NCBI GenBank assembly: GCA_013150955.1
Contig: JAADJD010000012.1
Coordinates: 1 to 64,000 of the forward strand
Direction of reading: 5' to 3'
Length of the DNA: 64,000 nucleotides
From: Calditrichota bacterium
Lineage (GTDB): Bacteria; Calditrichota; Calditrichia; RBG-13-44-9; J042
Of this stretch, positions 26,071-33,751 are shown one piece after another. The position numbers were made by a program, and so were the translations under genes. The notes under the pieces were generated by a model that was given only the letters and a program-made list of their open reading frames with translations, did not search any database and was not told the origin of the DNA. How positions within the stretch are numbered: position 1 is the stretch's first letter; each line of letters opens with the position of its first letter.

Positions 26071-27873
26071 TCACCGCACCAGCAACATCTTCTGCACGCG
26101 CTGGTGGGATGCAGAATTCAGTACAGCAAAGTAGACCCCCGATGGCAATGAATTTCCATGTCGATCCGTCCCATCCCAGACCACTTCATGACGTCCCGGT
26201 CTTAAATACCGGTTTAACAAACGAACAACTTCTCGTCCCCGAATATCCACGATTCGCAACTGGACAGATCGAGCCTGGTGTATTTCAAATGCAATGCGGG
26301 TGGATTGATTGAAGGGATTGGGGTAATTGGGTTCCAGAATGAATTCCGGTTTACCATGCTCATCCAGGGGATACCTGATGCCGAGAGGGGTACTGTCGGC
26401 CTGCGCCGGTGCATAGATTAATACGGCTGTCTTTGTGGGAGTGCCATTGCTCCATAAAGTGAGCCGATGCTCCCCTGCAGGCAACCAGCGCTGAATCAGC
26501 ACAGCCTTTGCTTCCCCGAACAGTTTGTTTCCATAAAATGAGGTATCCGTTTGCCAGCCGAAGGAAAGCGAATCCAGTTGAATCATCAGATCATCATCTT
26601 CGGCATCGTTATAATCCCGCCCCGGACGATCTTCATCCGCCGTTCCCGCAATGTAGATCGCCACCCAGCCGCTATCGACGGTAAACGTATATTCCTTCCA
26701 TAAATGATTTTGTCCCTCAGGTGCTGTTTCCACCAGTGTATCCAGCAACACCACCCGGCCACCGGGTGCGGAGAGAATGGTCACATCGTACAGCGTTGGC
26801 GTAATATCGCCCCATACCTGAAGCGTATGCTCACCGGGGGTCAGTTCTCCCGCATAAACAATCGTCTTTACTCCCCCATTCAACTGCTGTCCATCCAGAG
26901 AAAGCGGAGAATTCCATCCCCAGTCTTCCTGATCCAACACCAATCGTAAATCATCATCGTCGGAATAGTGCTCATACTGTTCTGCACGGCCAGTTACCAA
27001 AATGACCGTTTCGCCGTCGTATGCGGTGAAGGGAATTTCTTTCCACAAATATTCTCTCTGCCCGTTTCCAATCTCATTATACATTCCGCGAAAAACGGCC
27101 AATCGGTTGCCCCTCTCCACTCGAGCGGGGAAATTCCCCTGATAAATCTCCACAAAATCCATCACCAGTTCGTTATTCCCCTGCCAGGTCTGCTTAATTT
27201 TTGCCGCGGTGATCATATCGTGCACATGATTGTCCACCCAGAAATGAAAGGCCATCTTTAGCTTGGGAACAACGGTTGTACTTTTGTAGACCTTCTCCCC
27301 GTCCACCCACCACACCACGGAATCGGGATGCCAGAGGATGGTGTAGGTATGCCACTGGGTTTGATCGACCAGGGAATCCAGATCAACAAAATCCAGCCCC
27401 AGCAATCCCATGCTTTTGTCCCCGGACACCGCCCGCCACCAGGTATTGTAGCTGTCCGGTACCGAATCCCGTTGCTCCATAAACCAGGCCATGTCAAACA
27501 CATACTGATTATCCGTATCCTCCGAATGCCACAATCCCCATCCCCAGGTTCCCGGCTTTTTGGGTTGCATGGCGCGCACCCGCATGCGGACAGTGATGGG
27601 GCCATTCGAATTGTCAAAAATATTGTCTGGATTCATCAATTCCACATTGCAATAGGCCTGATCGGTGGGATCCACCAGGTTGGCGGACACCAGCCCCGAT
27701 TTCAACTGCGGGGGATCCACCGGCCCGTCATTCCGCCAGTACCAGTAATATTTTTTGTTGAAGAAATCATCCCGGAGCAAGATTTTCTGCGCTTCCAGGA
27801 CAGTGGGCACGAAATATAGCATACCCACCAACACAAGCCAGTGGCTGGTGCGAATGTTGAGAAAATGGAGCAT
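26071..27873 (-). CDS. Exported ConA-fold (GH16-like) protein with duplicated acidic module and T9SS tail, paralog 1
   Basis: The protein has 600 residues (ATG 27873; the frame also offers a GTG one codon earlier). Signal peptide: LVLVGMLYFVPTVLEAQ. An N-terminal concanavalin/glucanase-like domain (about 30-260) has GTWGWGLWH, QWHTYTILWHPDSVVWWVDG and MDFVEIYQGN, as in GH16/LamG folds, but no ExDxxE catalytic block is visible, so it is probably a binding domain. Two copies of a module of about 110 residues follow (about 265-495), marked WKEIPF/WKEYTF, DDDDLRLVLD/EDDDLMIQLD, PGEHTL/AGEHRL and TPTLYDVTI. The C-terminal sorting domain has EPNYPNPFNQSTRI ... WDGTDRHGNSLPSGVYF ... KMLLVR. It starts 4 bases after the stop of paralog 2, so the two are cotranscribed. 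Confidence 0.83.
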   Translation of the reverse strand: MLHFLNIRTSHWLVLVGMLYFVPTVLEAQKILLRDDFFNKKYYWYWRNDGPVDPPQLKSGLVSANLVDPTDQAYCNVELMNPDNIFDNSNGPITVRMRVRAMQPKKPGTWGWGLWHSEDTDNQYVFDMAWFMEQRDSVPDSYNTWWRAVSGDKSMGLLGLDFVDLDSLVDQTQWHTYTILWHPDSVVWWVDGEKVYKSTTVVPKLKMAFHFWVDNHVHDMITAAKIKQTWQGNNELVMDFVEIYQGNFPARVERGNRLAVFRGMYNEIGNGQREYLWKEIPFTAYDGETVILVTGRAEQYEHYSDDDDLRLVLDQEDWGWNSPLSLDGQQLNGGVKTIVYAGELTPGEHTLQVWGDITPTLYDVTILSAPGGRVVLLDTLVETAPEGQNHLWKEYTFTVDSGWVAIYIAGTADEDRPGRDYNDAEDDDLMIQLDSLSFGWQTDTSFYGNKLFGEAKAVLIQRWLPAGEHRLTLWSNGTPTKTAVLIYAPAQADSTPLGIRYPLDEHGKPEFILEPNYPNPFNQSTRIAFEIHQARSVQLRIVDIRGREVVRLLNRYLRPGRHEVVWDGTDRHGNSLPSGVYFAVLNSASHQRVQKMLLVR

Positions 27874-27877
27874 CACG

Positions 27878-30079
27878 TTAACGTACCAGAACCATCTTTT
27901 TGGTCTCTACCCGGTTACCGGCAACCAGGCGGTAGTAATAAATTCCGGCAGGCAGCGGTTGCCCATCTTCGGGGATGCTATTCCATTCCACCTGATGATA
28001 TCCTGCCGGGAAGAAATCGTCCACCGCAACATCCACTAACTGACCCTGCAAATTATAAATTTCAATTCGCACACGGGACGGTTCATCGATGGAAAACGGG
28101 ATGGTCGTGGCCGGATTGAACGGATTTGGGAAATTCTGATACAAGCGGAACTTGTGCGCCACGGTGGCCGGATTGGTTCGGATCCAGATGGGAGTATGTC
28201 GCGTGCGTTCGCCATTATACGCAATATCTTCCAGCATGTACCAGTAGCCGGTGCCGGGCTGGACAAACCGATCAACATATTCATATTCCCGGCGCTGATT
28301 GCTGTTCCCGCTGCCTTCTATCAAATCCAGGGTAATTTGCCGGAAAAACGCATCCGGTGGCGGCGACAGGGAGTCCCCCTCAGCCCGGTAAATATGAAAT
28401 CCCAGATTTCCAACTTCGGATTCGGTCACCCACTTCAGATGAACCCCGTCCTCCTGTTCCTCCGCGGTAAACGAAATCAACTCCACCGGTACCGTCTGAT
28501 CCCCTTTTTCCGAGAAAATAATGACCCGGTACAGCGTTGGGGTATTGTTGGCATAAAACGTCAACGTGTGGTTTCCTGCCGCCAACAATTCCTGAATCAA
28601 CACCGTTTTGATTTCCCCGAAATCCCGATTACCGTACCAGGAGCTATCGGTCTGCCAGCCGTAATCGATGCCGTCCAGTACCATCCGCAGATCATCGTCC
28701 TGAGAATCGTCGATGTTGGGGTTGGAGTTGGTGGGCCCCCGGTAGGCCCAGCCGGGATTTTCATCAGCCTCTGCCGCCACGTAAATGGCCACCTGACCGG
28801 CCTCCGGTACGGTGAAAGGAATCTGGATCCATTGCAGATTGTTACTACCCGCCGGCGCCGTCTGGTTGACCGTGGAATCCAGCAACACCAGTCCCGTGCT
28901 GGAATTCAGCACCGTAACGTCGTACAGAATGGGTGTGGTGGTGCTGTAAAACTGAATGGTATGCGTTCCGGAGGGCATGGTGGTATCGATTTTGACAATC
29001 TTGTACCGAGCCTGCAGGGCGTTCCCATCCCACCCCTTGCTTCCGTAACCATAATCCTTTCCATCGATCACCATCCGCAGGGAGTCCGCCCGATCGTATC
29101 CATCGTACTCCTCGGCAAGCGCCGTGGCAATAATGAGCGTTCGTCCCCCATCAGTGGTAAAACTGTAGGATTTCCAGAGCGTGTTCCGTTTTCCAGGGGC
29201 AATTTCATTGGGGTACTCCCTTAATTTCATCACCCCGGAGGGGGTCAGGCTGAACCCCGAAAGGGTATCCCCAAAGAAAATTTCCACGTAATCGGTGACC
29301 ATCTCGTTGGTACTGGCCGTCCAGGTATTGCTATCCTTGGGCACCACCTTAATTTCGTAAGTATCCGGGCCAGTGGTGGAATCCTGATACACCAGATTAT
29401 CGATCCAGTGGTGATAGTCCCAGCCTTCTTCCGGTAGGGCGTTGGTGGAAACCATCGCCAGCGAATCGTCCACGTAAAACTCTATTCGATTGTTTCCGTA
29501 GCGATAAATTTTGTACACGTGCCATTCGCTCAGATAAGAATAGGGTAAATCGACGCTGTCATGAGCACTGTAGCGCAATCCATTGGCCTTATCGGCGCGC
29601 CACCAGGTATCGCGCGCTTCTCGGGGCGAACCCGCTTCCTCCTTCTGCTGCATGAACCAGGCCTGTTCGTTTACCGTTACTGGCGATCCTTCTTTGTACC
29701 AGAATCCAAATCCCCGACTACCCGGCTGGTGGGGAGTCAGAAATTTGGCGCGCACCCGCACAAACACCGTATCATTCGGGCCATACAAAATGTCCACCGC
29801 GGCACTTTCAAAACCCACGTTGTTCATCTGGTTCAATAAATCGCTACCAAAAAACTGAGGTTTTTGCAGGATGTGATGGAGGTAGCCATTTTTCAGGGCC
29901 GGTTTTACCTGTGCGCCGGTTCCCTCCGGATCGCTGTGATATTCCCACCAATCGTGGCTTTTAATAAAATCGTCCCGTTGTAATGGAGGGATAACGATGG
30001 ATTGTCCCCATAACATCCATGGCCAGAGACCGAATAAAATCAGGATACCTAATCTGGTGAGCGCTTGTTTAAATTGCAT
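27878..30079 (-). CDS. Exported ConA-fold (GH16-like) protein with duplicated acidic module, FnIII and T9SS tail, paralog 2
   Basis: The protein has 733 residues. The signal peptide is MQFKQALTRLGILILFGLWP with cleavage near LWGQ. An N-terminal ConA-like domain (about 28-275; PGSRGFGFWYKEGSP, EWHVYKIYRYGNNRIEFYVD, EMVTDYVEIFFGD) is followed by two copies of the module of about 110 residues seen in paralog 1 (WKSYSF ... ADSLRMVIDGKDYGYG ... TPILYDVTVL; IQIPF ... QDDDLRMVLDGIDYGW ... TPTLYRVIIF). An FnIII-like domain follows (VELISFTAEEQEDGVHLKWV), then the sorting domain (YQNFPNPFNPATTIPF ... GQPLPAGIYYYRL ... KKMVLVR). It lies 19 bases after the UbiA gene, so the prenyltransferase and both paralogs form one transcription unit. 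It is a secreted surface protein, probably glycan-binding. No GH16 catalytic motif was found. Confidence 0.83.
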   Translation of the reverse strand: MQFKQALTRLGILILFGLWPWMLWGQSIVIPPLQRDDFIKSHDWWEYHSDPEGTGAQVKPALKNGYLHHILQKPQFFGSDLLNQMNNVGFESAAVDILYGPNDTVFVRVRAKFLTPHQPGSRGFGFWYKEGSPVTVNEQAWFMQQKEEAGSPREARDTWWRADKANGLRYSAHDSVDLPYSYLSEWHVYKIYRYGNNRIEFYVDDSLAMVSTNALPEEGWDYHHWIDNLVYQDSTTGPDTYEIKVVPKDSNTWTASTNEMVTDYVEIFFGDTLSGFSLTPSGVMKLREYPNEIAPGKRNTLWKSYSFTTDGGRTLIIATALAEEYDGYDRADSLRMVIDGKDYGYGSKGWDGNALQARYKIVKIDTTMPSGTHTIQFYSTTTPILYDVTVLNSSTGLVLLDSTVNQTAPAGSNNLQWIQIPFTVPEAGQVAIYVAAEADENPGWAYRGPTNSNPNIDDSQDDDLRMVLDGIDYGWQTDSSWYGNRDFGEIKTVLIQELLAAGNHTLTFYANNTPTLYRVIIFSEKGDQTVPVELISFTAEEQEDGVHLKWVTESEVGNLGFHIYRAEGDSLSPPPDAFFRQITLDLIEGSGNSNQRREYEYVDRFVQPGTGYWYMLEDIAYNGERTRHTPIWIRTNPATVAHKFRLYQNFPNPFNPATTIPFSIDEPSRVRIEIYNLQGQLVDVAVDDFFPAGYHQVEWNSIPEDGQPLPAGIYYYRLVAGNRVETKKMVLVR

Positions 30080-30098
30080 TCCCTTCCACAGCCCTCAT

Positions 30099-31169
30099 TT
30101 ATTTAATTCCTTGTTTAAATATCAACTTCCCTATAAACGTCGATTTCAGGGCACGCACATCGAATAACCGATAGACTATGCCCAAAATAATTAGAAAAAT
30201 CAGGTAATGCCAATTCTTTATACTGAAAATTCCCAGAAAATACAGCGGCAGGGCCACATGAGGGAAAGCCAGATGCAGAAACTGAAACACATCTTTTTCG
30301 GAAGTCTTAAATGGATTAATGACTGGAATCCGGTGACCTTCCTGATGCTCTTTTATTAGCGCCAGCAACAAAATGATGCCAAAACCCATCAGGGGAAAAT
30401 AACTGATGGATGCGGGCCAATTCAGATCCCTCTGTAAAAAGTTTCCCAGGGCAATCAAGACCAGCAACATGGCCAGGCGTTCGTAATACAGCGTCAGGCG
30501 AAAGATTTTTTCCAGTCGCTCCTTCCCCAGTTCCACCGCAGAGGTTCGGGTCTGGGTGCGCAGATCGTTTTCATAGTCTTCCAGCTGGTGGTTGATGTCC
30601 GAGTTAAACCCTTTGATCAACACATAATTTAATAACACCCAGAAAAGGACAGGATGGGTGAAATGAAAGGCGGCGAACAGGATGAGTGCGGGAATCACCC
30701 GCTGGGCGAACACCACCAGTACCAGGCCCAATTTGCCTCTCTCTTTAAATCGCAATGGCGGCAGCGAATAAAAAGTGGCCATAAAAAACCAGGCTGCCCA
30801 GAGCCCCACAAACCACGGATTATTAACAAAGGGCCAGGCAAATATGGCACTCCCGATAACGACGCCGGCTAAAACCCCTAACGCCTTTAACGTGGAGTCC
30901 CCATGAAAGGTGTTCGGCTTTCCATGCAGGGCATCCAGACGACGGTCGGAAAAATCGTTGATTAAATAACCATAGGTGGTGGAAAAGAGGCTGAAGAGGA
31001 TGAAGGCAACCATTTTCAGTAAAAAAGTGGACGAAAAATCCCGTTGCACCAGGGCAATCACAAAAAAGATGAAGAGATTTTCAATGATCGAATTGTAATA
31101 AAAGACCGCCCAGTTGCGCCATCCAAGATATCGGCGTATGTACTGATCATAAATCCATTTAAGCGTCAT
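30099..31169 (-). CDS. UbiA-family prenyltransferase
   Basis: This 356-residue integral membrane protein has about nine predicted spans. The first Asp-rich motif is YLINDFSDRRLDALHGKPN (NDxxDxxxD, Mg-diphosphate binding). YSLPPLRFKERG is the conserved segment after the second span, and the second Asp-rich motif is INHQLEDYENDLRTQTRTSA. UbiA enzymes transfer a prenyl chain from its diphosphate to an aromatic ring, heme, chlorophyllide, decaprenyl acceptor or, in archaea, geranylgeranylglyceryl phosphate. The acceptor cannot be decided here. A GGPP-type prenyl synthase lies 1.7 kb upstream and two GGRs lie downstream. A saturated-prenyl quinone, an archaeal-like ether lipid and a novel lipid are all possible. 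Confidence 0.88.
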   Translation of the reverse strand: MTLKWIYDQYIRRYLGWRNWAVFYYNSIIENLFIFFVIALVQRDFSSTFLLKMVAFILFSLFSTTYGYLINDFSDRRLDALHGKPNTFHGDSTLKALGVLAGVVIGSAIFAWPFVNNPWFVGLWAAWFFMATFYSLPPLRFKERGKLGLVLVVFAQRVIPALILFAAFHFTHPVLFWVLLNYVLIKGFNSDINHQLEDYENDLRTQTRTSAVELGKERLEKIFRLTLYYERLAMLLVLIALGNFLQRDLNWPASISYFPLMGFGIILLLALIKEHQEGHRIPVINPFKTSEKDVFQFLHLAFPHVALPLYFLGIFSIKNWHYLIFLIILGIVYRLFDVRALKSTFIGKLIFKQGIK

Positions 31170-31292
31170 TCAATCCTTTCGTTTTTTTCAAACGCTTCAC
31201 AAATCTAATGTCAGGTAAACTCTGAAACTATGACCCCATTCACAGAGTTTGTTCTGGAATTCAAAAAACCGGTTTTCCCCGGATTAAGCTTT

Positions 31293-31413
31293 GATTATGC
31301 AATAGCCTACGAATTACACGAATTAAAACGAATAAAAACAATAAAATCCATTGGATGATATCTGGATGAAAATTTATTTCGGGATTTATTCGCGATCTGA
31401 AGCATCAGTTGGG
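31293..31413 (+). repeat. Palindromic element, copy G (internally deleted), touching a stop codon
   Basis: The copy is about 121 bp: ttgattatgcaatagcctac ... ggatgaaaatttatttcggg ... attcgcgatctgaagcatca, ending GTTGGG. The left CCC and part of the right arm are missing. The right flank TTTA supplies the TAA stop (31415-31417) of the ConA-fold gene that follows. Confidence 0.75.
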
Positions 31414-31414
31414 T

Positions 31415-32875
31415 TTACTGGGCGACCAGCACCCGATACAACAGGGGCTTTCCATTTGCCCATATCCGCAGGCGATATTCTCCCGCGGCTACCGGTGTGG
31501 AAAAAACCATGCTGCGGTCTTCCCCAAATTGCTGATTTCCACAAATAAACCGTTTCTGAATAACCGTTCCGCTGGCATTCATCAATTCCACCCACAGGTC
31601 ATCGTCTTCCTGTTCCCGTCGGGATGCCGGGTGAACGGGATTCCAGCCTGGATTTTCCCTCACACGTCCGGACACAAAAACAACCAGCTGACCCGATTGG
31701 GCGCGAAATCGATAGTCCCGCCACAACAGGCTATCGCCGGATTCCGCCGGTGAACGATTCAGCACCTCGTTCACCAGCATGCGTCCTTTTTCCAGTCGAA
31801 TCACGGTGACGTCGTTTACTGCGGGGGTGGTACGGGTCTCCAGAATAATCCGAATTTTTCCGGAAGGCAATTCCAGCTGACGCATTGTCGTCCGGGATTG
31901 TCCCCGCAAATCAATCCCCTGCCAGTCCCAATTTCCCGGCCAGTACTGCCCATTGGCTCGAACATCGACTTTTAGATAGTCTGGGGGTGAATGGAAATCG
32001 TAATATTCGGCACGGGCGGTGACCAGCACCAAATGAGTACCCGCCATCGTTTCGAACGTGTATTCCTTCCAGACATCGTTTTCATGCCCCATGGGCAGGG
32101 TTAACGGCTGCACCCGAAACGGAACCAGCGGCCGGGGATCGAAAACCCGCTCCTCCTGCAAAAACGTTCGCACCTGCACGTAATCCACCACCATGGCGCT
32201 GATCCCCGACCAGCCCATCATGCGGGCGCCAAAGGTTTTTCCGTAAACCATGTTATCGATCCACACATGCAGGGATAACCGTTCCCTGGGGACAATCCCA
32301 TGGGCAACCAAAATCTCTTTACCATCCACATAAAAGCGGGTCGTTTGCTGCTCCATATCCCGAACCACCCTGTAGTGGTGCCACTGTTGGGGATTGACCG
32401 GGACATTCACATCCTTTCGTTGATCCAGATGAACGACACCGGCTTTCCAGAAGGTAAAGCGCGGGGCATCCGCTCCTGTGGCCAGCTGTTGCATAAACCA
32501 GGCCAGACTGGATGGCTTCCCCGGCACCGTCATGCGCCAGAAGCCCCAACCGCGACTGCCCGGTTTCATGGGATTTAACACCTTGACGCGCGCCTCAAAG
32601 ATCAACCAGCGAATTTTCTTTTTGTAGATACCCTGATGATCCGAAATGCCCACATTGCACATGAGGCTGTCCACGGGGTTCTTCAACTGGAGGTACAGAT
32701 AGCCGTTCCGCACCTGAATGGCTTCCGGATCCTGCGCCACGGTACCATCCCGATGATAATCCCACCAGCCGCGCATTTCGGTAAAATCATCTCGTTTTAA
32801 CGGCAAAACCACTTTTTGCGCCAGGAGGGAAGACAGGGTACCACAAATCAACAGAAAACCAATCAGATTTTTCAT
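31415..32875 (-). CDS. Exported ConA-fold (GH16-like) protein, paralog 3, lacking the T9SS tail
   Basis: The protein has 486 residues. The signal peptide is MKNLIGFLLICGTLSSLLAQ. A ConA-like domain (about 25-260; PGSRGWGFWRMTVP, QWHHYRVVRDMEQQTTRFYV, AMVVDYVQVRTF) is followed by two copies of the acidic module of about 110 residues, ending AGEYRLRIWANGKPLLYRV-LVAQ-stop. The paralogs continue from this point into a sorting domain. Here the frame ends where the palindromic element copy G begins, and the TAA lies in the element's TTTA flank. Loss of the tail by insertion or deletion is therefore likely; the product would be periplasmic or shed. It overlaps the prenyl synthase gene by 4 bases (ATGA), so it is translationally coupled to it. 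Confidence 0.8.
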   Translation of the reverse strand: MKNLIGFLLICGTLSSLLAQKVVLPLKRDDFTEMRGWWDYHRDGTVAQDPEAIQVRNGYLYLQLKNPVDSLMCNVGISDHQGIYKKKIRWLIFEARVKVLNPMKPGSRGWGFWRMTVPGKPSSLAWFMQQLATGADAPRFTFWKAGVVHLDQRKDVNVPVNPQQWHHYRVVRDMEQQTTRFYVDGKEILVAHGIVPRERLSLHVWIDNMVYGKTFGARMMGWSGISAMVVDYVQVRTFLQEERVFDPRPLVPFRVQPLTLPMGHENDVWKEYTFETMAGTHLVLVTARAEYYDFHSPPDYLKVDVRANGQYWPGNWDWQGIDLRGQSRTTMRQLELPSGKIRIILETRTTPAVNDVTVIRLEKGRMLVNEVLNRSPAESGDSLLWRDYRFRAQSGQLVVFVSGRVRENPGWNPVHPASRREQEDDDLWVELMNASGTVIQKRFICGNQQFGEDRSMVFSTPVAAGEYRLRIWANGKPLLYRVLVAQ

Positions 32876-33741
32876 GCAATCCGATTCAGCAGGTAGAGAC
32901 TAAAGGCTTTTAATTTATGGGCACGGTCACCAAAAATTTCCAGGCTTTGCAGGGCTTTTTCGGTATATTCGTTGGCATAATTCTGTGCTTCTTCCAGACC
33001 CACCAGTACGGCGAAATTCATTTTGTCCTGTTGCAGGTTTTTCCCCACCACATGCTCTTCCCCTTTCAAATCCAGAATATCATCGATGATTTGAAAGGCA
33101 AACCCGATGTACTCGGCGTACTTTTTAATGGCTTCCTGTTCGGCCATTTCCGCCTGCCCCACGATGGCTGCAATTTCCCCCGCAGCGATGAACAGGGCTG
33201 CGGTTTTTCGACTGTTAATAAACTCCAGCACCTCGATCTTGGCCTCGCTATCCTTCAGCTTGAGATCCACAAACTGACCGCCACTTAAACCATCGAAACC
33301 GAAGGAACGGGTGAGCACCTGAATAATTTGCAACTTGGTGGTTTCCTCCAGTTGAAAATCGCTCAAGATCGCTTCGAACGACCGTGAAATGAGCGCCACG
33401 CTGGAACACAGGGCTACATCCTGCCCAAACACCAGATGACTGGTCGGCCGCCCCCGACGCAGCTTGGAATCGTCCATATACGGCAAATCGTCCATGATCA
33501 GCGATGCGGTGTGAATCAGCTCCACGCTGCAGGCCGGGGCAATCAACCGCTCCACCGGAACTTCAAACAATTCCCCGGAAAGAAACATAAAAATTGGCCG
33601 AATCCGTTTTCCGCCGTTTACCGCATATGCCGCCGCTTTGTACAGACCATCGGTGAGTGGATGATGGCTGGTTAACATCTGCTCCAGCTGTTCATCCACC
33701 AATTTCCTTGCCTTCTCAAAAGCATGAAATAGTGCTTCCAT
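32872..33741 (-). CDS. Polyprenyl diphosphate synthase, probably geranylgeranyl-diphosphate synthase
   Basis: The protein has 289 residues. The first Asp-rich motif is D84-D85-LPYM-D90-D91 (DDxxxxD, bacterial short-chain type) followed by SKLRRGRPTSH; the second is IIDDILDLKGE. GGKRIRP and the GQxxDL-like GGQFVDLKL are present. The residue five before the first motif is Ala79 (HTASLIM). This resembles CrtE-type GGPP synthases rather than the Tyr of E. coli FPP synthase IspA, so C20 is favoured. It makes prenyl diphosphate from IPP and DMAPP/FPP in the cytoplasm. It is flanked by a GT39-like gene (10 bases) and overlaps the ConA-fold gene, so it lies inside a glycosylation operon rather than a housekeeping isoprenoid operon. 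Confidence 0.88.
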   Translation of the reverse strand: MEALFHAFEKARKLVDEQLEQMLTSHHPLTDGLYKAAAYAVNGGKRIRPIFMFLSGELFEVPVERLIAPACSVELIHTASLIMDDLPYMDDSKLRRGRPTSHLVFGQDVALCSSVALISRSFEAILSDFQLEETTKLQIIQVLTRSFGFDGLSGGQFVDLKLKDSEAKIEVLEFINSRKTAALFIAAGEIAAIVGQAEMAEQEAIKKYAEYIGFAFQIIDDILDLKGEEHVVGKNLQQDKMNFAVLVGLEEAQNYANEYTEKALQSLEIFGDRAHKLKAFSLYLLNRIA

Positions 33742-33751
33742 GATGCGTCTC

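Noticed and set aside
26071-32875. Active GH16 glycoside hydrolases
   Set aside because: The fold markers are present, but no ExDxxE-type catalytic block was found in any of the three paralogs.
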